Source: DATMRF01 sp035566435
GTDB taxonomy: Bacteria; Verrucomicrobiota; Verrucomicrobiia; Limisphaerales; UBA8199
Assembly: GCA_035566435.1 (NCBI GenBank)
Contig: DATMRF010000064.1
Coordinates: 7,980-71,979 of the forward strand
DNA length: 64,000 nucleotides
Direction of reading: 5' to 3'
Below are positions 43,082-50,934 of this stretch, in pieces; the first letter of the stretch is position 1; every line of letters starts with the position of its first letter. Both the position numbers and the translations under genes were made by a program. Below the pieces are notes generated by a model. The model was not told the origin of the DNA and made no database searches. It worked only from the letters and a program-made list of their open reading frames with translations.

Positions 43082-46000
43082 GTGAGCAAGCAATTCATCA
43101 GGATCGGCGGCGCGCGTGAGCACAACCTCAAGAACCTCACGCTCAATATCCCGCGCGACAAGCTGGTCGTCATTACCGGCCTGAGCGGTTCGGGCAAATC
43201 CTCCCTTGCGTTCGATACGATTTACGCCGAAGGCCAGCGCAAGTATGTCGAGTCCCTTTCCGCCTATGCCCGCCAGTTCCTGGACCAAATGCAAAAGCCG
43301 GACGTGGACTTCATCGAGGGTCTCTCTCCGGCAATCGCCATTGAGCAGCGCGGATCGGGCTCGAGCCCCCGTTCCATCATCGCAACTACGACGGAGATAT
43401 ACGACTACCTCCGTCTGCTCTATGCCCACGTGGGGCAGCCTTACTGCCCGGAGACCGGGGTGCCTATCGTCCGCCAATCCACCAGTGATATAGTGGACCG
43501 GATACTCTCCCTGCCGCCTCGCACGCGAGTCATGCTCCTGGCCCCGGTCGTGCGCGAACAAAAGGGCGAATTTCGCGATGTCGTCGAGCGACTCTCGCGG
43601 GAGGGTTTTGTCCGGGCTCGCATCGATGGTGAGTTGGTCGAGTTGGCCAACGGCGTTCGCGTCAAGCTCGACGGGAAACAAAAGCACACGATCGAAGCGG
43701 TCGTGGACCGGCTGGTACTCGACGAAAGAATCCGGATTCGGTTGAGCGATTCCGTCGAAACTGCGCTTAAGTGGGGCGACGGCGTTCTGCTCACGCTGCA
43801 CCAAGCCTCGGACGGACAGCCTGCAACCCGTGCTGCGCAGTCCGCTGCCGCCGAGGTTCCGACTCAAACTCCAATCCCCGAAGGCGGCGTTTCGCATACA
43901 GGCGTTAGTCTCATCTCGCAGGCCCCGCGCATCACCAGTCAGCTTTCCAGTCCCTGGCTCGAAACCCTCCATTCCAACCGTAATCTCAGTCCGGCCACCG
44001 GCAAGAGCTACGAGCCGCTGACGCCGAAGCATTTCTCGTTCAATGCCCCGTCCGGCGCGTGCCCGGTCTGCCATGGCCTCGGGCAAAAGATGGTTTTCGA
44101 CGAGGGCTTGATCGTGCCCGATCCCGAGAAATCGCTCGAACAGGGCGCGGTCCTGCCGTGGCGCCGCGGCGGCAAACGGATGGTCGTCTATTACAAAGCG
44201 TTGCTGCGCGCCGTCGCCGGGCATTACCAGCAGAGCCTGGAGGCGCCCTACAAGGATCTCCCGGAGGATTTTAAACAGGCGCTGCTTCACGGCTCGGGCC
44301 AAACCGAGGTCGAGTTCACCTTTTGGCGTGCGGGCAAACTGAGCAAAATCACCCGCCCGTTCGAGGGCGTGGTGCCGAACCTGGAGCGCTTGTACCAGGA
44401 GAGCGAAAGCGAGTTCACCCGCAACCGCCTGAAGGCCTTCATGAGCCCCCAATTCTGCGACGCCTGCAATGGCCGACGGCTCAAGCCCGAAATCCTTGCC
44501 GTCCGTTTGGGGGGTGCCAACGACAGGGAACACTTCGCGGCACGCGACCTCTCGTCGCCAGACAACGTCGCGCCCCAATCATCGCCCGCCAATCATCCGT
44601 CACGCATCACCCACCACGCACCGCACCCCGCCCTCCCCGGCCTCTCCATCATGGACGTGTGCGCCCTTTCGGTAGAAAAGGCCGACGAGTTTTTCGCCAC
44701 CCTCAAGCTCACTGAATTCCAGGAGAAAATTGCCCATGACGTCGTCAAGGAAATCCGGGCCCGGCTCGGTTTTCTGAAGAACGTCGGTTTAGGTTACCTG
44801 ACCCTCGACCGCGAGAGCGGCACGTTGAGCGGCGGCGAAGCCCAGCGCATCCGCCTGGCTACGCAGATCGGCGCCGGGTTGGTGGGTGTGCTCTACATTC
44901 TCGATGAGCCGAGCATCGGCCTCCATCAGCGTGACAATGACCGCTTGCTGAGCACCCTCGAAGGGTTGCGCGACCTCGGCAACTCTGTGCTCGTCGTCGA
45001 GCACGATGCCGACACGATCCGCCATGCCGATTATATTCTCGACCTCGGCCCGGGCGCGGGTGTGCGTGGCGGTGAACTGGTCGCGGCTGGCACTCAGGCT
45101 GAGGTGCTGGCCCATCCGCAATCATTGACCGCCAAATACCTCAACGGCGAACTGTCGATTCCCGTTCCCCGCCAGCGTGTCAAACCTGCGCCGGAGCGCG
45201 GCTGGCTCGAAGTGCTGGGCGCGCGCGAGAATAACTTGAAGAACATCGACGTGCGCATCCCGTTGGGCACCTTGACCTGTGTGACCGGCGTCAGCGGTTC
45301 GGGTAAGAGCACACTGGTGGATGATATTCTGCGGCGGGCGTTGTTTCGGAAATTTTTCGGCTCCAAGGAGCGTCCCGGCGCGCACCGTGCCATGAAGGGA
45401 TTCGAGAACCTCGACAAAGTCATCGTGATCGATCAGACGCCAATCGGCAGGACGCCGCGCAGCAACCCAGCCACTTACACCGGCATGTTCAACCACATCC
45501 GTGATTTGTTTGCACGCCTACCCACCGCCAGGATTCGCGGGTACGAATCCGGCCGCTTCAGCTTCAACGTCAAAGGCGGACGTTGTGAAAAGTGCCAGGG
45601 CGACGGCTTGATCAAGATCGAGATGCATTTCCTGCCGCCGGTCTATGTCACCTGCGAGGCCTGCAATGGCCGGCGTTACAATCGCGAAACGCTCGAAATC
45701 AGTTACAAAGGCCAGAACATCGCGGACGTGCTCGACATGACCGTGGACGAGGCGGTCACGTTCTTCCGCGCCGTGCCCCAGATTTATGAGCCTTTGCTGA
45801 CCCTGGCCGAGGTTGGCCTCGGGTATATTGGTCTGGGCCAGGCGGCGACCACCCTCAGCGGCGGCGAGGCGCAGCGCGTCAAACTGGCGGCCGAGTTGAG
45901 CCGCAAGGCCACGGGCCACACTCTCTACATTCTCGACGAACCCACCACGGGCTTGCACTTTCACGACGTCGCCAAGCTCCTCGAAGTGCTCTTCAAGCTT

Positions 46001-46213
46001 CGTGCCTCCGGCAACACCCTTCTGGTCATCGAACATAATCTCGACGTCATCAAGACCGCAGATTGGCTTATCGATCTGGGCCCTGAGGGCGGTGACGCGG
46101 GGGGCGAAATCGTTGCCCAGGGCACTCCCGAAACCGTCGCTCGCTCCGTTGCGAGTCACACCGGCCAGTATCTCAAGCGCGTACTAAAGCAACCAGTGGC
46201 CGGTAATCAGTAA
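43082..46213 (+). CDS. uvrA: Excinuclease ABC subunit A (UvrA) with two family-atypical insertions
   Basis: A 1043-residue damage-recognition ATPase of nucleotide excision repair. Two ABC units are complete: Walker A GLSGSGKSS (about residue 33) and GVSGSGKST (about 737), signatures LSGGEAQRIRLA and LSGGEAQRVKLA, and the C-terminal zinc finger CEKC...CEAC. It is about 100 residues longer than typical UvrA because of insertions near residues 243-300 and 477-520; the second is encoded by CATCACCCACC-type satellite. The usual first CxxC of the N-terminal zinc finger is absent (SNRNLSPATGKSYEPL stands there), while the second pair (CPVC) remains. GTG 43082 with GGAG upstream is chosen over the TTG at 43037, since the family starts here. 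The last residues and stop lie in a GGTAATCAG repeat. Confidence 0.95.
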   Translation: MSKQFIRIGGAREHNLKNLTLNIPRDKLVVITGLSGSGKSSLAFDTIYAEGQRKYVESLSAYARQFLDQMQKPDVDFIEGLSPAIAIEQRGSGSSPRSIIATTTEIYDYLRLLYAHVGQPYCPETGVPIVRQSTSDIVDRILSLPPRTRVMLLAPVVREQKGEFRDVVERLSREGFVRARIDGELVELANGVRVKLDGKQKHTIEAVVDRLVLDERIRIRLSDSVETALKWGDGVLLTLHQASDGQPATRAAQSAAAEVPTQTPIPEGGVSHTGVSLISQAPRITSQLSSPWLETLHSNRNLSPATGKSYEPLTPKHFSFNAPSGACPVCHGLGQKMVFDEGLIVPDPEKSLEQGAVLPWRRGGKRMVVYYKALLRAVAGHYQQSLEAPYKDLPEDFKQALLHGSGQTEVEFTFWRAGKLSKITRPFEGVVPNLERLYQESESEFTRNRLKAFMSPQFCDACNGRRLKPEILAVRLGGANDREHFAARDLSSPDNVAPQSSPANHPSRITHHAPHPALPGLSIMDVCALSVEKADEFFATLKLTEFQEKIAHDVVKEIRARLGFLKNVGLGYLTLDRESGTLSGGEAQRIRLATQIGAGLVGVLYILDEPSIGLHQRDNDRLLSTLEGLRDLGNSVLVVEHDADTIRHADYILDLGPGAGVRGGELVAAGTQAEVLAHPQSLTAKYLNGELSIPVPRQRVKPAPERGWLEVLGARENNLKNIDVRIPLGTLTCVTGVSGSGKSTLVDDILRRALFRKFFGSKERPGAHRAMKGFENLDKVIVIDQTPIGRTPRSNPATYTGMFNHIRDLFARLPTARIRGYESGRFSFNVKGGRCEKCQGDGLIKIEMHFLPPVYVTCEACNGRRYNRETLEISYKGQNIADVLDMTVDEAVTFFRAVPQIYEPLLTLAEVGLGYIGLGQAATTLSGGEAQRVKLAAELSRKATGHTLYILDEPTTGLHFHDVAKLLEVLFKLRASGNTLLVIEHNLDVIKTADWLIDLGPEGGDAGGEIVAQGTPETVARSVASHTGQYLKRVLKQPVAGNQ

Positions 46214-46260
46214 TAGGTACTCCTCATAAGCAACCCACCACTCACCCATCACCACCCCAT

Positions 46261-46962
46261 ATGAAAATCGCTCTCTTTGGTTTCACCGACCTCAAACTCG
46301 GCAAACACAACCTGAAAGATCCGCGGCTTGACCTGGCGGACAAATTGGTCGAAGCCGACAAAAAAGCTTACGCGCAGGTGGACGTTATTGGCGAGGACCA
46401 ATTGCTGGATGCCGATGCGATCCTGGTCCTGGAAGAGAATAAAGCCGACCTGATCCTGAAGGATTTGGAGTTCGTGGAAACCCGGCTGGGTCGCGATCCG
46501 CTGGCGGACGAGCGCGCCGCGCTGCAGAAAATCAACTCGTTTCTCGAAAGCGAAAAGTTTCTGTTCAGCGCCGGTTTGACGCCGCAAGACTTGCAGGCAG
46601 TCGCCGCGCATCATTTCTTTACGAACAAACCCATCGTGGTCGCGACTCGCGCACAGCTTGAAACCCCGGATGAGCTGCTGCTGCGGGCTTTCGCGGAGGC
46701 CGGGTATATCTCCTTTCTGACGGTAGGCGGGAAGGAAAACCGGGCTTGGCCAATCCGCAAGAACATCTCGGCCTGGGAAGCCGCCGGCTCTATCCACACC
46801 GATTTACAGAAGGGGTTCATCCGTGCCGAGATCATCAACTTCGCCGATTTCGTGGCCGCCGGTGGCGAGACTCAAGCGAAACGCGCAGGGAAACAACGCC
46901 TCGAAACCAAGCAATACCTCATACAGGACTACGACCTGACCAACTTCCGCTTCAACAAGTGA
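46261..46962 (+). CDS. YchF-like protein lacking the GTPase domain (TGS/DUF933-type C-terminus)
   Basis: A 233-residue protein. The C-terminal half matches the YchF/OLA1 TGS-like end: ISFLTVGGKENRAWPI, GSIHTDLQKGFIRAEI, and a final YLIQDYDLTNFRFNK. The middle (KDLEFVETRLGR) resembles the YchF coiled-coil region. The N-terminal 60 residues have no Walker A (GxxxxGKS) or NKxD motif, so the GTP/ATP-binding core is missing. The frame shows no upstream G domain within the 47-base gap to uvrA. It is either a decayed or purpose-shortened YchF paralogue that may still bind the ribosome. No good ribosome site is visible before the ATG. Confidence 0.75.
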   Translation: MKIALFGFTDLKLGKHNLKDPRLDLADKLVEADKKAYAQVDVIGEDQLLDADAILVLEENKADLILKDLEFVETRLGRDPLADERAALQKINSFLESEKFLFSAGLTPQDLQAVAAHHFFTNKPIVVATRAQLETPDELLLRAFAEAGYISFLTVGGKENRAWPIRKNISAWEAAGSIHTDLQKGFIRAEIINFADFVAAGGETQAKRAGKQRLETKQYLIQDYDLTNFRFNK

Positions 46963-47128
46963 GGGGGACCCTGCGATGAGGGGTGATGGAGTAATGGCGT
47001 ATTGGGGTGCTCTGATGCCGGATGCCTCCAATCTTAGGCATAAACCGCGCATCACACTTCATGTTTCATCTTTCAAGCATCACTTCCTCCTTCCTTCTGC
47101 ATTGCTCCTGGCCTAAATTCGGTGCTTT

Positions 47129-49819
47129 ATGGGCATCGTCTGCCGATGGATTGTAGTTTGCGGCCTGTTGCTTACGGCTGCGCCGAGCCTTTGGGCGGCG
47201 AGTGCGTCGGAGAAAGCGGCCCTCGAGGCTGCCGCCGGTGATTTCAATCTTTCCATTTGGGATCGCGCGGAGTCAGAGTTCGCCCAGTTCGCGAAAAGCT
47301 ATACGAATTCCGCGCGCCTGCCGGAGGCCTTTTTGTATCAGGCAGAAGCACGTCTGCAGCAAGGCAACTATCCCGGCGCACTGGAATTGCTGGCGAGCCA
47401 TCAAGCCCAGGCTGGCAAGCTGGCCGATCTTTATGCTTTTTGGCGGGCCGAAACCCTGTTTCGCAAAGGCGACCTCCAACGAGCTGCTGACGGCTTTGAG
47501 ACCTTAATTCGCGACTTTCCTGGCTCCACCAATCGCCTGAACGCGGCGGTTCGAGCGGCGACCGCCTGTTCGAAGCTTGCTCAATGGCCGCGCGTTATTC
47601 AGATTCTGCGGCCGCCGAATGGTCCGTTCCAGCTCCCTGCCGGCACCAATGCCACAAGCGAGTTGGTCATCCGTGGCGGGTTGCTCCTCAGCGAAGCCTA
47701 TCTGGGCCAGGCCAGCCTCGATGCAGCTGATGCCGCTCTGCTTCCGTTCGACACGCTCCAGCTCCAGCCAGAGGTTGATTGGGAGCGACAATTCCTTCGC
47801 TGCCGAATTCTGCTTGCTCGCGAGCACCTCCCCGAGGCCTGGGACCTCAGCACCAATCTTCCGCCGCTGGCCGCCGCTGCCGGCAGACGCGAGTTTCAGG
47901 CTCAGACCGTGTCCTTCCAAGCCGGCTTGCTCGAACAGCTCGGCCGCACCGAGGAGGCTATAGCCATGTACCAAAGGAACCTGGCGGACGTCTTTCCTGC
48001 GGAACGCCAGCGCCAGGCCTTGCTCAAGATCACCGAACTTTACCTTAAGCAAAACCGCCTCGACGAAGCTGCCCGAGTCTTGGAAAGATTCCTGACCCAG
48101 TATCCCGCTGCTGAGTCGGCTGACCTGGCCCTCTTGACCCTTGGGGAGCTTCGCCTCCGACAATACGAGTCCGGGCAGTGCACGAACGTGGTTTCGACGC
48201 TGGTGACGAATCTGCTGGCCGCCACCAACTGCCTTCAGCAGGCGCTCGCGTCTTTGGAGAGTTTTACTAACCGGTTCCCACGGAGTTTGCTTCTGGGCCG
48301 GGCTGATTTGTATCTGGGCTGGTGCTTTTGGCGGGAAGGCAGCATCCTCGCGAGCCAAGCCGCCTTTCAGGCTGCGGCGGACCAGCTTCCCTTCTCGGCC
48401 GATCAAGCCATCGCCTATTTTAAGCTGGCCGACGCGGAGTACCGCCAAGCCATCGGCTATTCTAAGCCGGCCGACGCGGAGCACCGGCGCGCGAACTTTA
48501 TCGCCGCTATCTCTAATTATACAACCGTGCTCGACAAGTTTGAAGGCCTTCCTGAGGTAAAAACAAACCTCTTCGAGCCCGCACTTTACCATATCGTCCG
48601 CGCCGGGCTCGACGCCACGAACCTCCCGGCTGCCAGCAACGCTCTTGCCAAACTGCGCGCCTCGTATCCGAGCGGCTTTTACACCGACCGCGCCGTGCTA
48701 TCCACCGGCCAGGTTGTCGGCAAGAGCGATCCGGCGGGGGCTCGCGAGATGTTTCAGGATTTTGTCCAGGCCGTGCCACAGACGGGCTTGCTGCCGGAGC
48801 TGGAGTTGGCGATCGCGGCTACTTACGAACAGGAAAACCAGTGGGACGCGGCCATCCGGGAGTACGACGCTTGGGTGAATGCCCACACCAACCACGAAGC
48901 CCTGGCGCGCGCCGAGTACGCGCGCGCGCGTGCCAACTTTCAGGCGGGACACGATACGAATGCCCTCGCCCAGTTTACCAACTTTATCGCTCGTTTTCCG
49001 ACGAATGAACTCGCCCTGCGGGCCCAATTGTGGGTCGGCGATTACTATTACCGGCTGCCCGATTTTCAGAAGGCCGAGGAGAATTATCAGTGGTGCTACC
49101 AGAACACGAATTGGCCGGTTTCCAAGCTCACCTACGAGGCGCGAATGATGGCCGGCCGCTCGGCGTTCGCCCGATCCTCCTGGAACGATGCCAAGGACTA
49201 TTTCGGCCGGGTGGCGGAAAATACCAACTGCCCGATCGAACTACGCGCCCAGGCCTTCTTCGCGTTCGGCGATACGCTCGTGAGCCAGTCCTCGACCAAC
49301 AAGCTCTCCGATTACAAAGAAGCCCTCAACGCCTACGACCAGGTCGGCTACCTGTGTCCGACCAATCCCATCGCCGTTCTGGCTCTGGGCGCCAAGGCCC
49401 ATTGCTTTCTCCAATCGCAAGACTACGCCGGCGCCACCAACGCCTTCCTGCAGGTGGTCAACTCTCCCGTGGCGGACGCCGTCGCCCGCGCCGACGCCAA
49501 AGTCGGCCTGGGTCTCACCTTTGAAAAACTTGCCCAACAACCCACCTCAACCAACCGGGTCGCTTTGCTCACCCTCGCCCGCGACCAGTATCTCGACGTT
49601 TTCGAAAGCCCGAGCTTCCTGCGCGACGGGGAAACGGCGGACGACTTTTGGACGATGAAAGCCGGCACCGAAGCTGTGCGCATCTGCGAAGCAATGAAGC
49701 AGCCCGGCCAAGCCAGGCGCTTGTGCGAGGCTCTGCTGGAGAAATTCCCGGTGCTGCGGCTCGAAGACAAGATTAAGGCCCTCAAGGCTCAGGAACAACT
49801 CGCTCGGGGTCAGAATTGA
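47129..49819 (+). CDS. Exported TPR-repeat protein (YbgF/BamD-like repeats)
   Basis: An 896-residue protein with a signal peptide (residues about 1-23, ending LWAA) and many tetratricopeptide repeats spread along its length (for example FLYQAEARLQQGNYPGALEL, RAADGFETLIRDFPGS, ELALRAQLWVGDYYYRL). Such repeats mediate protein-protein contacts in the periplasm or at the outer membrane. A short internal duplication is visible near residues 430-455 (KLADAEYRQAIGY, then KPADAEHRRANF). The partner is unknown; a role in envelope assembly like YbgF/CpoB is a guess. Confidence 0.85.
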   Translation: MGIVCRWIVVCGLLLTAAPSLWAASASEKAALEAAAGDFNLSIWDRAESEFAQFAKSYTNSARLPEAFLYQAEARLQQGNYPGALELLASHQAQAGKLADLYAFWRAETLFRKGDLQRAADGFETLIRDFPGSTNRLNAAVRAATACSKLAQWPRVIQILRPPNGPFQLPAGTNATSELVIRGGLLLSEAYLGQASLDAADAALLPFDTLQLQPEVDWERQFLRCRILLAREHLPEAWDLSTNLPPLAAAAGRREFQAQTVSFQAGLLEQLGRTEEAIAMYQRNLADVFPAERQRQALLKITELYLKQNRLDEAARVLERFLTQYPAAESADLALLTLGELRLRQYESGQCTNVVSTLVTNLLAATNCLQQALASLESFTNRFPRSLLLGRADLYLGWCFWREGSILASQAAFQAAADQLPFSADQAIAYFKLADAEYRQAIGYSKPADAEHRRANFIAAISNYTTVLDKFEGLPEVKTNLFEPALYHIVRAGLDATNLPAASNALAKLRASYPSGFYTDRAVLSTGQVVGKSDPAGAREMFQDFVQAVPQTGLLPELELAIAATYEQENQWDAAIREYDAWVNAHTNHEALARAEYARARANFQAGHDTNALAQFTNFIARFPTNELALRAQLWVGDYYYRLPDFQKAEENYQWCYQNTNWPVSKLTYEARMMAGRSAFARSSWNDAKDYFGRVAENTNCPIELRAQAFFAFGDTLVSQSSTNKLSDYKEALNAYDQVGYLCPTNPIAVLALGAKAHCFLQSQDYAGATNAFLQVVNSPVADAVARADAKVGLGLTFEKLAQQPTSTNRVALLTLARDQYLDVFESPSFLRDGETADDFWTMKAGTEAVRICEAMKQPGQARRLCEALLEKFPVLRLEDKIKALKAQEQLARGQN

Positions 49820-49836
49820 TCCCCGCGGGCCCGTTT

Positions 49837-49865
49837 GACAGTCCGGCCCCCGGGGCTTAGCTTGA
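49837..49865 (+). promoter_or_regulatory. Possible promoter of the Fe-S assembly gene
   Basis: TTGACA (49837-49842), 17-base spacer, TAGCTT (49860-49865). The ATG at 49879 is only about 14 bases beyond, so the mRNA leader would be very short. Confidence 0.45.
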
Positions 49866-49878
49866 GCCAGAAATTGAT

Positions 49879-50226
49879 ATGGATGTCGCTGCAGCAATCG
49901 ATCCGGTAGTGCTTCTCACGGCCAGCGCAGCCGGCGAAGTCAAAGCGCTGTTGGAACGACCGGAGAACGCGGGCAAATCCTTGCGCGTTTACGTTGAGCA
50001 GGGCGGCTGTTCCGGGATGCAATACTCGATGACCTTTGACGAAAAGCGGCCCGATGACCTCTCCGCGGAAATGCACGGTGTCTCGGTGCTTGTCGATCCT
50101 TTCAGCCTTCAATACATCCGTGGCGCCGTCGTTGATTTCAGCGACAGCCTCACCGCAGGCGGGTTCAAAATCTCCAACCCCAACGCGCGCCAAAGCTGCG
50201 GCTGTGGCAAGTCCTTTACGGCCTAG
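49879..50226 (+). CDS. Iron-sulfur cluster assembly/insertion protein, IscA/ErpA (HesB) family
   Basis: A 115-residue A-type carrier. The three conserved cysteines are present: GGCSGMQYSM and the C-terminal SCGCGKSF. These carry and transfer Fe-S clusters to apoproteins in the cytoplasm. The length is typical of the family. It is a single-gene unit between a possible promoter and a clear intrinsic terminator. Which member (IscA, SufA or ErpA) it is cannot be said; a stand-alone location away from isc/suf genes is most often ErpA-like. Confidence 0.93.
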   Translation: MDVAAAIDPVVLLTASAAGEVKALLERPENAGKSLRVYVEQGGCSGMQYSMTFDEKRPDDLSAEMHGVSVLVDPFSLQYIRGAVVDFSDSLTAGGFKISNPNARQSCGCGKSFTA

Positions 50227-50255
50227 GCAAAACAGACAGTGCCTGGCTGAAAAAT

Positions 50256-50287
50256 GCCGTTCCGTGTGATGCGGAACGGCTTTTTTT
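50256..50287 (+). terminator. Rho-independent terminator after the Fe-S protein gene
   Basis: Perfect 8-base stem GCCGTTCC (50256-50263) and GGAACGGC (50273-50280), followed by seven T residues (50281-50287). Confidence 0.9.
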
Positions 50288-50351
50288 GACGAACATCGAG
50301 TCCACCCAAATCCTCCTCTCATGTGCGCGCAGACTCAATGCCAAACCTGCG

Positions 50352-50379
50352 TTGACAACGCGCCGGCAGCGGGTAGCAT
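50352..50379 (+). promoter_or_regulatory. tRNA promoter
   Basis: TTGACA (50352-50357), 16-base spacer, TAGCAT (50374-50379), about 15 bases before the mature tRNA 5' end. Confidence 0.7.
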
Positions 50380-50394
50380 TGCAGCAGCCCGATT

Positions 50395-50470
50395 GGCGCG
50401 TTCGTCTATCGGTTTAGGACACGGCCCTCTCAAGGCTGAAAGACGGGTTCGATTCCCGTACGCGCTACCA
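50395..50470 (+). tRNA. tRNA-Glu (anticodon CUC)
   Basis: A 76-nt cloverleaf with encoded CCA. The acceptor stem is GGCGCGT paired with ACGCGCT, with a G-U first pair. The anticodon stem is CGGCC/GGCTG with loop CTCTCAA, giving anticodon CTC, read as Glu (GAG). The T-arm is ACGGG-TTCGATT-CCCGT. The D-arm holds the usual GG. A good promoter precedes it. Confidence 0.93.
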
Positions 50471-50495
50471 AAACTGACGCAACCCTCAACATCCC

Positions 50496-50867
50496 ATGGC
50501 TCCCTTCCAAATCATATTCAACCCGACCAGCGCGGCTGAGTTGGCGCGCATGCCCAAGGAGCTGCAACTTCAGATCCTCGGCGATTTCCGCGGACTGCCT
50601 CAGCAAGTCATGCACACCGAGCTGGATGAGTTCGGCAAACTCGAACGCGCCGGCCGCACGTTGCACCGCTTCCGCGTGGGCGATTATCGGGTCTATTTCG
50701 AGCGCCATGAACTGGGCGTGGTTGTCCACCGCATCCTGAGCCGGCATACCCTCAAGGATTTCTTCTTCCGCTCCGGCCTCAAAATGCAGGAGGACGAAGC
50801 CCTCCAACAGAATCCCAAGTTCTGGGAGCTGATCGAGACCGCCAAGGTCGCGACGCAGACTAAATGA
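50496..50867 (+). CDS. RelE/ParE-superfamily toxin-like protein (orphan)
   Basis: A 123-residue protein with the RelE-like arrangement: FNPTSAAELARMPKELQLQI, then LERAGRTLHRFRVGDYRVYFE and HRILSRHTLKDFF. Canonical RelE toxins are ribosome-dependent mRNA interferases. Here no antitoxin gene is adjacent on either side (tRNA-Glu upstream, a membrane protein downstream), and a C-terminal tail of about 25 residues (QQNPKFWELIETAK) is extra. It may be a domesticated member with a different role, or pair with a distant antitoxin. Confidence 0.75.
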   Translation: MAPFQIIFNPTSAAELARMPKELQLQILGDFRGLPQQVMHTELDEFGKLERAGRTLHRFRVGDYRVYFERHELGVVVHRILSRHTLKDFFFRSGLKMQEDEALQQNPKFWELIETAKVATQTK

Positions 50868-50934
50868 GGGGTAAGCGCCCAGGGCTCTGGGGCGAGTGTT
50901 TCTGACCGCTCACCCTCCTCGACACTCTCCCTGA

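Noticed and set aside
43061..44578. 505-codon minus-strand ORF opposite uvrA
   Set aside because: Shadow of a highly conserved gene with both ABC units.
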